The notes under the pieces: model-generated
What the model saw: the letters and a program-made list of their open reading frames with translations, nothing else
What the model was told of the DNA's origin: nothing
Database searches by the model: none
Made by a program: the position numbers and the translations under genes
In this document: positions 1 through 5,584 of the stretch, piece by piece
Position numbering within the stretch: position 1 is the first letter of the stretch
How the letters are laid out: every line of letters begins with the position of its first letter
NCBI GenBank assembly: GCA_003535955.1
Contig: DPZM01000137.1
Span: 1 to 5,584, forward strand
From: Lachnospiraceae bacterium
GTDB taxonomy: Bacteria > Bacillota > Clostridia > Lachnospirales > Lachnospiraceae
Direction of reading: 5' to 3'
DNA: 5,584 nt

Positions 1-837
1 AAGAAGTTCCGCTTTACCCTGACAACAAACGGGGTTCTTCTTAATGATGAAATACTTGATTTCGCAAATAAGGAAATGAGCAACCTTGTCTTAAGCATCG
101 ACGGACGTAAGGAAATACATGATAAGATGCGTCCATTCAGGGGAGGACAGGGAAGCTACGATAAAATAGTTGATAAGTTCAAACATGCTGCGGATTCAAG
201 AGACCAGATGAATTATTATGTCCGTGGTACCTTTACAAGGAATAACCTGGATTTTTCGGAGGATGTAAAACATCTTGCGGATCTTGGGTTTGAACAGATA
301 AGCGTTGAACCGGTTGTTGCCGAAAGCACCGAAGAATATGCCATAAGAGAAGAGGATATACCCTTTATCCTTGACCAGTATGATAAGCTGGCACTTGACC
401 TGCTTGAGAGAAGGAAGAATGGGAAACCCGTAAATTTCTTCCATTTTATGATAGATCTTACCGGCGGGCCCTGTGTTGCCAAGAGGCTTTCGGGCTGCGG
501 TTCGGGAACCGAATACTTATCGGTTACTCCCACAGGAGATCTCTATCCCTGCCATCAGTTTGTGGGTAAGGATGAATTCAAGCTGGGTGATGTCTATACG
601 GGAATAACCAACAGGGAAGTTCAGAATGAATTCAAGCTGTGTAATGTATATGCCAAGGACAAATGCAGGGACTGCTTTGCCAGGTTCTATTGCAGCGGAG
701 GATGTGCAGCCAATTCATACAACTTTTCCGGTGATATCAACGGAGCCTATGATATAGGCTGTGAGCTTCAGAAGAAGAGGGTTGAGGTTGCAATAATGAT
801 GAAGGCGGCCGAAACAGAAATGCAGGAAGAAGTATAA
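1..837 (+). CDS. scfB: SCIFF peptide maturase ScfB (radical SAM/SPASM thioether synthase), 3' part
   Basis: The reading frame is open from base 1 and stops at TAA 835-837, giving 278 residues. The start and the radical SAM CxxxCxxC motif lie upstream of the window. Full-length members are roughly 450-475 residues, so about 60% is present. The family uses SAM radical chemistry to form thioether cross-links on the SCIFF peptide (six cysteines in forty-five residues), producing a ranthipeptide. Visible here are the end of the SAM barrel (TLTTNG near residue 7, LSIDGR near 30) and a full SPASM auxiliary-cluster domain. Its cysteines are C158, C166, C184, C214, the CX2CX5CX3C block C222/C225/C231/C235 (bases 664-705), and the terminal C254. 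Stretches such as SVEPVV, GCGSGTEYL, YPCHQFVG and CSGGCAANSYNF match the SCIFF maturase subfamily as I recall it, rather than generic SPASM proteins. secDF follows 67 bases later, the usual clostridial neighbour. No frameshift or lost cysteine is seen. Residue numbers count from the window start. Confidence 0.93.
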   Translation, partial: KKFRFTLTTNGVLLNDEILDFANKEMSNLVLSIDGRKEIHDKMRPFRGGQGSYDKIVDKFKHAADSRDQMNYYVRGTFTRNNLDFSEDVKHLADLGFEQISVEPVVAESTEEYAIREEDIPFILDQYDKLALDLLERRKNGKPVNFFHFMIDLTGGPCVAKRLSGCGSGTEYLSVTPTGDLYPCHQFVGKDEFKLGDVYTGITNREVQNEFKLCNVYAKDKCRDCFARFYCSGGCAANSYNFSGDINGAYDIGCELQKKRVEVAIMMKAAETEMQEEV

Positions 838-841
838 TCGG

Positions 842-873
842 TATATTGTCCCGGTATTTCGGGGCTCAATATA
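842..873 (+). other. Imperfect stem-loop between scfB and secDF
   Basis: TATATTG (842-848) pairs with CAATATA (867-873). Above it CCCG (850-853) pairs with CGGG (860-863) around the 6-base loop GTATTT. A possible T849-G864 wobble and a two-base bulge (865-866) lie between the two helices. What follows is TAAAATCAAC, not a T-run, so it does not look like a classical terminator. It lies about 18 bases before the secDF ribosome binding site. It could be an RNA-processing or stability element that sets the scfB:secDF ratio, or have no function. Confidence 0.45.
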
Positions 874-904
874 TAAAATCAACATGTTATAAGGGAGAAA
901 AGCA

Positions 905-3145
905 ATGAAAAAACGTAACGCAGTCCTTACACTGCTGATCGTGATCGTATTGACGGTTGCCTTTGCGTTCATGGTCGTATACGGTGTCGGAAAGGACAAG
1001 GTAGGTGCAGCGAGTGAGATCAAGTTAGGCCTCGATCTTGCCGGTGGTGTCTCAATAACATATGAGGCTGTGGGTGATGAGAAGCCCTCATCAGCCGATA
1101 TGGACGACACAATATACAAGCTTCAGCGACGTGTGGAGGGGTATTCTACCGAAGCACAGGTATATAAGGAAGGCGATAACCGTATCAATATCGAGATTCC
1201 CGGAGTTGAGGATGCAAATGCGGTTCTTGCGGAGCTGGGTAAGCCCGGACAGCTGTATTTTATTGCCCAGTATGATGCCGACGGCAATGCCAACTATGAA
1301 TCTACAACCGGACAGCTCAACAAGACGATAGAAGAACTCGAAGCAGACGGATCAATAGTACTTACAGGTACTGATGTACAGTCGGCCGCAGGCGGAGCTT
1401 ATCAGGATGAGCTTAAGGGTGTTCAGTATGTTGTTGAGCTTACGCTTACACCCGAAGGAACCAAGAAGTTCGCCGATGCCACGACCAAGGCTGTAACAAA
1501 CCATGATTCCATCATGATCTATTACGACGGAGCAGCAGTAAGTATTCCTACGGTACAGTCGGCCATCACCAACGGCCAGGCCCAGATAACCGGTATGGAG
1601 GATGCGCAAAAGGCTGAGAACCTTGCATCAACCATCAGGATCGGTGGACTTAAGCTTGCTCTTGAAGAACTTCGTTCAAACGTAGTAGGCGCACAGCTTG
1701 GTTCTGAGGCAATATCAACCAGTATCAAGGCAGGTATCATCGGTTTCTGTATAGTGGTAGCCTTCATGATCGCGGTGTTCTTTATCCCCGGTCTGTGTGC
1801 ATCACTTGCCCTTGCATTATATATTGTTATAGTGATGGTACTTCTTAACCTCTTCTCGGATGCATTTTCACTTACACTTACGCTTCCGGGTATTGCAGGT
1901 ATCATTCTTTCGATAGGTATGGCGGTCGATGCCAACGTTATCACCTTCGCACGTATCCGTGAGGAGATCGCGGCAGGCAAGACTGTCAACACAGCCATAA
2001 AGTTAGGTTACGAGAAAGCCTTCTCGGCAATCCTTGACGGTAACCTTACAACACTTATCGCAGCAGTTGTGCTTGGTATACTGGGAACAGGTTCTATAAA
2101 GGGATTTGCCATTACTCTTGGAATCGGTATAGTGGTTTCGATGTTCACTGCTCTTGTTGTTACAAGAAAGCTTTTAAATGCTTTCTATGATCTCGGAGTT
2201 AAGGATGAGAAGTTCTACGGCAAGGCTAAGGCTTTAAAGAACTTTGATTTCCTGGGCAAGAGGAACATCTTTATAGGAATATCGGTAGCAGCAATAGTTG
2301 CGGGCTTTATCGCAATGGGTGTTAATGCCGGTGCGGGAAGGCATGCCCTTAATCTTTCACTTGAATTCCTGGGCGGTACTTCTACCAACGTAACCTTTAA
2401 TGAAAATATGTCGGTTGCGGACATTGATGCCAAGGTAGTTCCCATCATCGAGCAAATAACCGGTGACGGTAATGTTCAGGTCCAGAAGGTTGCGGGTAAT
2501 AACGAAGTGATCTTTAAGACCAGAACCCTTTCGGTTGACGAGAGGACCGAATTCACTGACAAGATGGTTGAGAACTTCGGTGTTGAAGCCGAGAAGATTA
2601 CAGCCGAGACGATAAGCTCTACGATAAGTTCCGAAATGAGCAGGAGTGCGATCATAGCCGTCATAGTAGCCACGATATTCATGCTGCTTTATATATGGAT
2701 CAGGTTCTCGGATGTCAAGTTCGGTTTCGGTTCCGTGATCGCCCTTTTACATGATGTCCTGGTAGTACTTGCATTCTATGCATTCTCCCGTGTATCGGTA
2801 GGTAATACCTTTATAGCATGTATGCTTACGATAGTCGGTTATTCGATCAATGCCACCATCGTTATCTACGACAGGATACGTGAGGTGTTAAAGGATAACC
2901 AGTACAATACAATGTCACTTGAAGATAAGGTTAACATGTGTGTAAACCAGACACTTACAAGAAGTATATTCACATCGCTGACAACCTTCATCATGGTTGC
3001 TGTCCTGTATGTTCTTGGTGTTACATCAATAAGGGAGTTCGCGCTTCCTCTTATGGCAGGTATCATATGCGGTACATATTCATCGATCTGCCTGGCAAGT
3101 GCTCTCTGGTATATCTTTAAGACCAAGCTTGTTAAAAAGGCTTAA
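905..3145 (+). CDS. secDF: Protein translocase subunit SecDF (fused SecD-SecF)
   Basis: This 746-residue protein is the accessory Sec motor in the membrane, which uses the ion gradient to pull exported proteins out of SecYEG. It starts at ATG 905, with AGGGAG at 892-897 seven bases upstream. The SecD half has TM1 (about 7-27), the LGLDLAGG motif (41-48), the large extracytoplasmic P1 domain (about 50-265), and TM2-6 (about 275-420). The TM4 motif GMAVDANV carries the proton-relay Asp D342. The SecF half begins near residue 446 with TM7 (about 452-472), LEFLGGT (486-492) where the family usually has a DF.GG form, the P4 domain (about 495-575), and TM8-12 (about 581-737). The TM10 motif reads GYSINATIVIYDR, with A650 where most SecF proteins have Asp; R686 of the following TLTRSIFTS motif is kept. 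Clostridia often carry separate secD and secF, but fusions are known, as in Bacillus. There is no frameshift. A terminator follows 9 bases after the stop, so this probably ends the scfB-secDF operon. Confidence 0.96.
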   Translation: MKKRNAVLTLLIVIVLTVAFAFMVVYGVGKDKVGAASEIKLGLDLAGGVSITYEAVGDEKPSSADMDDTIYKLQRRVEGYSTEAQVYKEGDNRINIEIPGVEDANAVLAELGKPGQLYFIAQYDADGNANYESTTGQLNKTIEELEADGSIVLTGTDVQSAAGGAYQDELKGVQYVVELTLTPEGTKKFADATTKAVTNHDSIMIYYDGAAVSIPTVQSAITNGQAQITGMEDAQKAENLASTIRIGGLKLALEELRSNVVGAQLGSEAISTSIKAGIIGFCIVVAFMIAVFFIPGLCASLALALYIVIVMVLLNLFSDAFSLTLTLPGIAGIILSIGMAVDANVITFARIREEIAAGKTVNTAIKLGYEKAFSAILDGNLTTLIAAVVLGILGTGSIKGFAITLGIGIVVSMFTALVVTRKLLNAFYDLGVKDEKFYGKAKALKNFDFLGKRNIFIGISVAAIVAGFIAMGVNAGAGRHALNLSLEFLGGTSTNVTFNENMSVADIDAKVVPIIEQITGDGNVQVQKVAGNNEVIFKTRTLSVDERTEFTDKMVENFGVEAEKITAETISSTISSEMSRSAIIAVIVATIFMLLYIWIRFSDVKFGFGSVIALLHDVLVVLAFYAFSRVSVGNTFIACMLTIVGYSINATIVIYDRIREVLKDNQYNTMSLEDKVNMCVNQTLTRSIFTSLTTFIMVAVLYVLGVTSIREFALPLMAGIICGTYSSICLASALWYIFKTKLVKKA

Positions 3146-3154
3146 GATAAAAAG

Positions 3155-3196
3155 AATACCTCAACCGTGGTGTACAGCCGCGGTTGAGGTATTTTT
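3155..3196 (+). terminator. Rho-independent terminator of the scfB-secDF unit
   Basis: A 16-bp stem forms between 3155-3170 and 3178-3193, with only one G-U wobble (T3168-G3180) and a 7-base loop TGTACAG. The stem runs into TTTTT at 3192-3196. It begins 9 bases after the secDF stop. An A-run at 3149-3153 precedes the 5' arm, so the element could also terminate transcription from the opposite strand, although no convergent gene is visible. Confidence 0.93.
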
Positions 3197-3470
3197 ATGC
3201 CATAAAATGAACAATAGCCATTCGAATGAATGGCTATCGCACATTTATGAGGGGGAGATAGTGGGTGTGTCTCAACTATCTTTAAATATATAATACGACT
3301 AAAATGTGTCAAAAATGTGAGTACACTATAAAATTATGATAAAAAACATTTCTTTTTTATAAATTATAATAGAATAACCAAAACATTTAGGATAAAAATA
3401 TATCACAAATATATGTAAATGGTGTAAAATATATTCGGAAATTTATTTGTGTTATTACAAAGGGGTAAGT
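3197..3470. other. AT-rich intergenic region between secDF and murE
   Basis: No convincing gene is seen in these 274 bases. The region holds a perfect hairpin (3214-3237), a weaker 7-bp inverted repeat (3256-3262 with 3275-3281, 12-base loop), and a very AT-rich stretch from about 3281 to 3458. The stretch contains AAAATGTG twice (3301-3308, 3312-3319; 11-bp step) and AAATATAT four times (3284, 3396, 3407, 3427). It must carry the murE promoter, since a strong terminator lies upstream. TATAAT hexamers occur at 3289-3294 and 3365-3370, and TATAAA at 3327-3332, but none has a good -35 box at 16-18 bases, so I do not choose one. Confidence 0.6.
3214..3237. repeat. Perfect 10-bp inverted repeat (hairpin) downstream of the secDF terminator
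   Basis: ATAGCCATTC (3214-3223) and GAATGGCTAT (3228-3237) are exact reverse complements around the 4-base loop GAAT. There is no T-run on either side, so it is not an obvious terminator. It may be a protein-binding palindrome, a backup hairpin behind the terminator, or a decayed repeat unit. Confidence 0.55.
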
Positions 3471-4931
3471 ATGAAGCTTAAAGAACTGCTTGAAGATATA
3501 AAATACTCATGTCTTAAAGGTGATATGGACCGTAATATAAGCGAACCAGTCTATGATTCCAGGAAGATCACAAAAGATTGTGTTTTTATATGTATAAAGG
3601 GAGCTAATTTTGATGGTCATGATGCTGCCTGGGAAGCCTCGAAAATGGGGGCGGCTGCCGTAATAGTCGAAAGAGAAGTGGAGGTTGAAGGCGATACTGC
3701 AGTGATCCTGGTTGATTCGACAAGATATGCAATGGCTCATATAGCATCGACCTGGAACGGTAATCCTTCACGCAAGCTTAAAACCATAGGTATTACGGGA
3801 ACAAAGGGTAAGACAACCACAACATATCTGATCAGATCGATCCTTGAGAATGCCGGTTACAGGGTCGGCCTTATAGGCACGATAGAAGTGATAATCGGAG
3901 ATAAGCATATTCATGCCGATAATACGACACCCGAGTCATATGTATTACAGGACTATCTTAAGCAGATGGCAGATGAGGGGCTTGATGCCGTGGTCATGGA
4001 GGTTTCTTCCCAGGGGCTTATGCTGCACAGGACTGCGGCGATCGAATTTGATCTGGGGATATTTACAAATATAGAGCCTGATCATATCGGACCCAATGAA
4101 CATACAAGCTTCGAACATTACCTTGAATGCAAGAGCATGCTATTTAAACAGTGCAAAACCGGGATACTTAACGGAGACGATAAGCACCTTGAGGCAATAC
4201 TTAAGGACCACACCTGTCAGGTTGAGACCTACGGACTGGGTGAAGGTTGTGACCTTGTCGCAAAGGATATAGAACTTATTAAGGATGGAGGCTCACTGGG
4301 TGTTAAATTCAGTACGAAAGGACTGACAGAGCTTGAAGCAAGAGTCAACACACCGGGCAGGTTCTCCGTATACAATGCCCTTTGCGCGATAGCCGTATGC
4401 AGGCACTTTAAGATATCGGAGGATAATATTAAGAAGGCCCTGCTTGAAGCAAAGGTTAAGGGAAGAATTGAGATGGTACATGTTTCGGATGACTTTACCC
4501 TTATGATAGACTATGCGCATAATGCCATGGCGTTAAACAGCCTTCTTACAACACTTAAGGAATATGAACCCGGAAGGCTTGTAAGCGTATTCGGATGCGG
4601 GGGGAACCGGTCTAAGCTCCGCCGCTATGAAATGGGTGAAGTGTCCGGCAATCTTGCGGACCTGACGGTCATAACCTCGGACAATCCCAGGTTCGAGGAG
4701 CCGCTTGATATCATTAGGGATATCGAGACAGGTATAGGTAAAACCGACGGTAAACATATATCAATACCGGACAGGAAGGAAGCCATAAAATATGTTATAG
4801 AGAACGGACAGCCCGGGGATATAATCGTTCTTGCCGGCAAGGGGCATGAGGATTATCAGGAGATAAAGGGGAAGAAATATCCAATGGATGAGCGGGTTAT
4901 GATTCAGGAGATATTGGAAGAGTTAAAGTAG
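3471..4931 (+). CDS. murE: UDP-N-acetylmuramyl-tripeptide synthetase, MurE family
   Basis: This is a cytoplasmic peptidoglycan-precursor ligase that uses ATP to add the third stem-peptide residue, probably meso-diaminopimelate, to UDP-MurNAc-L-Ala-D-Glu. ATG 3471 gives 486 residues, normal for MurE. It has AAAGGGG (3459-3465) 5 bases upstream, and the protein then opens MKLKELLE like other MurE proteins. A TTG at 3447 would add eight residues but has no such site. The N-terminal UDP-binding domain has DSR (29-31) and DGHD (48-51). The ATPase core has the P-loop GTKGKTTT (110-117), NTTP (151-154), EVSSQG (177-182) and K221, the likely carbamylated lysine. The C-terminal domain has DYAH (347-350), FGCGGNR (374-380), DNPR (404-407) and GKGHEDYQ (456-463). 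DNPR with G456 and E460 matches the residues that contact meso-DAP in E. coli MurE. Unusual points are SSQG for the common SSHG, HNA (350-352) for the usual HTP, and KLRR after GNRS. A second, canonical MurE elsewhere in the genome is possible. Confidence 0.9.
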   Translation: MKLKELLEDIKYSCLKGDMDRNISEPVYDSRKITKDCVFICIKGANFDGHDAAWEASKMGAAAVIVEREVEVEGDTAVILVDSTRYAMAHIASTWNGNPSRKLKTIGITGTKGKTTTTYLIRSILENAGYRVGLIGTIEVIIGDKHIHADNTTPESYVLQDYLKQMADEGLDAVVMEVSSQGLMLHRTAAIEFDLGIFTNIEPDHIGPNEHTSFEHYLECKSMLFKQCKTGILNGDDKHLEAILKDHTCQVETYGLGEGCDLVAKDIELIKDGGSLGVKFSTKGLTELEARVNTPGRFSVYNALCAIAVCRHFKISEDNIKKALLEAKVKGRIEMVHVSDDFTLMIDYAHNAMALNSLLTTLKEYEPGRLVSVFGCGGNRSKLRRYEMGEVSGNLADLTVITSDNPRFEEPLDIIRDIETGIGKTDGKHISIPDRKEAIKYVIENGQPGDIIVLAGKGHEDYQEIKGKKYPMDERVMIQEILEELK

Positions 4932-4983
4932 GGGATGATTATGGTCGGGATCATATTTAAAAAGAGCAAATGAGCGATTATGC

Positions 4984-5012
4984 TTGCTTAGTGGCTTAAT
5001 ATGTGTTATATT
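4984..5012 (+). promoter_or_regulatory. Probable sigma-A promoter of rpsB, extended -10
   Basis: The -35 box is TTGCTT (4984-4989), followed by a 17-base spacer and the -10 box TATATT (5007-5012). A TG one base before it (5004-5005) makes an extended -10. Transcription would start near 5018-5020, giving a leader of about 115 bases before rpsB. No convincing terminator lies between murE and this promoter, so read-through from murE may also contribute. Confidence 0.7.
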
Positions 5013-5018
5013 ACAAAA

Positions 5019-5132
5019 GTTGCGGGGCAGTGCCCATAGTAGACACGTTTGCGGATTGATCCTCCGGTGCCTGGCTCGGGTGGAGGATCAAGTTGATGCA
5101 TTCGGAAGAATAACAAACGGAGGTAATTTAAA
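5019..5132 (+). promoter_or_regulatory. Structured 5' leader of rpsB, candidate S2 autoregulatory RNA
   Basis: The leader has a small hairpin GGGC/GCCC (5025-5028 with 5032-5035, 3-base loop) and a perfect 10-bp stem TTGATCCTCC (5056-5065) with GGAGGATCAA (5082-5091), closing a 16-base GC-rich loop. No T-run follows the stem, so it is not a terminator. The 5' strand carries CCTCCG (5061-5066), which is also the exact complement of CGGAGG (5118-5123), the rpsB ribosome binding site. Ribosomal protein leaders commonly bind their own product; enterobacterial rpsB is repressed by S2 through its leader. That this leader does the same is inference from position and pairing. I do not recognise it as a specific named RNA family. 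Confidence 0.5.
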
Positions 5133-5584
5133 ATGAGCGTAATTTCAATGAAACAGTTACTTGAAGCAGGTGTTCATTTCGGTCATCAGACCAGAAGATG
5201 GAACCCTAAGATGAAGCCGTATATCTATACGGAGAGGAACGGTATCTACATTATCGATCTTCAGAAGTCGGTAGGAATGGTTGATGATGCTTACAATGCG
5301 GTAGCATCAATCACCGAGCAGGGCGGGACCATCCTGTTCGTAGGTACCAAGAAGCAGGCGCAGGATGCAGTTAAGACAGAGGCTGAGCGCTGCGGTATGT
5401 ACTATGTTAATGAGAGATGGCTTGGTGGTATGCTCACCAACTTCAAGACCATACAGAGCCGTATCAGAAGGCTTAAGGATATCGAGAGGATGTCTGAGGA
5501 CGGTACATTCGATGTTCTTCCCAAGAAGGAAGTTATCGAGCTTAGGAAAGAATGGGAAAAACTTGAGAAGAACCTTGGCGGTAT
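5133..5584 (+). CDS. rpsB: 30S ribosomal protein S2, 5' part
   Basis: S2 is a protein of the small ribosomal subunit that sits between head and body near the anti-Shine-Dalgarno region and joins late in 30S assembly. The frame opens at ATG 5133, with a strong GGAGGT (5119-5124) 8 bases upstream, and runs without a stop to the window end. That gives 150 complete codons of an expected 240-260. The N-terminus MSVISMKQLLEAG leads into the family signature GVHFGHQTRRWNPKM (13-27). It is followed by YIYTERNGIYIIDLQK (30-45), ILFVGTKKQAQ (67-77) and WLGGMLTNFKT (96-106), all typical of bacterial S2. The partial product ends in the coiled-coil hairpin region (about 107-150, rich in Arg, Lys and Glu). 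tsf (elongation factor Ts) usually follows rpsB, but it would lie outside the window. Confidence 0.97.
   Translation, partial: MSVISMKQLLEAGVHFGHQTRRWNPKMKPYIYTERNGIYIIDLQKSVGMVDDAYNAVASITEQGGTILFVGTKKQAQDAVKTEAERCGMYYVNERWLGGMLTNFKTIQSRIRRLKDIERMSEDGTFDVLPKKEVIELRKEWEKLEKNLGG

Noticed and set aside
216..533. 105-codon antisense open frame inside scfB
   Set aside because: It overlaps conserved ScfB coding sequence on the other strand and has no recognisable domain.
1522..1998. 158-codon antisense open frame on the - strand inside secDF
   Set aside because: It lies entirely within a well-supported conserved gene and shows no family motif or separate ribosome binding site; the Ser/Ile/Ala-rich product is what antisense reading of membrane codons gives.
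3256..3290. Second terminator from the 7-bp inverted repeat AGATAGT/ACTATCT
   Set aside because: The stem is short and AT-rich, the loop is 12 bases, and only three T's follow before A's; too weak beside the clear terminator at 3155-3196.
3099..3293. 64-codon + strand frame across the secDF end
   Set aside because: It starts inside secDF, runs through the terminator hairpin, and has no suitable ribosome binding site.
3207..3293. 28-codon frame starting at ATG 3207 after the terminator
   Set aside because: No ribosome binding site precedes it, and it reads through the perfect palindrome; probably chance.
3396..3434. CRISPR-like or tandem repeat array
   Set aside because: The repeats are 8 bases of low-complexity A/T with irregular spacing and no spacer-sized units.
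3447..3470. Upstream TTG start for murE
   Set aside because: No Shine-Dalgarno sequence at the right distance, whereas ATG 3471 has AAAGGGG 5 bases upstream and matches family N-termini.
4935..4960. Terminator after murE (ATGATT/GATCAT hairpin)
   Set aside because: Only six mostly AT pairs including a wobble, and an A-rich rather than T-rich tail.

Overview
The window looks like a chromosomal core-gene segment from an anaerobic Firmicute of class Clostridia, most likely a Lachnospiraceae-type bacterium. This is inferred from recalled family features, not from a search. The pointers are a SCIFF-peptide radical SAM maturase directly ahead of the Sec genes, a SecD-SecF fusion, strong GGAGG-type ribosome binding sites, and a MurE of the form I associate with that family. 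All four genes are on the + strand. There is no mobile element, CRISPR array, tRNA or rRNA.

Layout: (1) 1-837, the C-terminal 278 residues of the SCIFF ranthipeptide maturase ScfB, with its SPASM iron-sulfur domain intact. (2) 838-904, a short gap holding an imperfect stem-loop. (3) 905-3145, a complete fused SecDF protein-export motor subunit, closed by a strong intrinsic terminator at 3155-3196. (4) 3197-3470, an AT-rich intergenic region with a second hairpin and short A/T repeats. (5) 3471-4931, a complete MurE-type muropeptide ligase with meso-diaminopimelate signature residues but altered motifs elsewhere. (6) 4932-5132, a gap with a good promoter and a structured leader. (7) 5133-5584, the first 150 codons of rpsB (ribosomal protein S2), cut by the window end.

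scfB and secDF are probably co-transcribed, since the gap is 67 bases with no terminator. This is the conserved clostridial pairing of a small cysteine-rich peptide system with the Sec export machinery; the precursor peptide scfA would be expected just upstream of the window. murE and rpsB appear to be separate transcription units.

The observations most worth a second look are: the rpsB leader, whose stable hairpin contains an anti-Shine-Dalgarno strand able to pair alternatively with the rpsB ribosome binding site; a five-codon upstream ORF in the same leader; Ala replacing the usual proton-relay Asp in the SecF half of SecDF; and the MurE motif changes. I saw nothing that amounts to a wholly new system.
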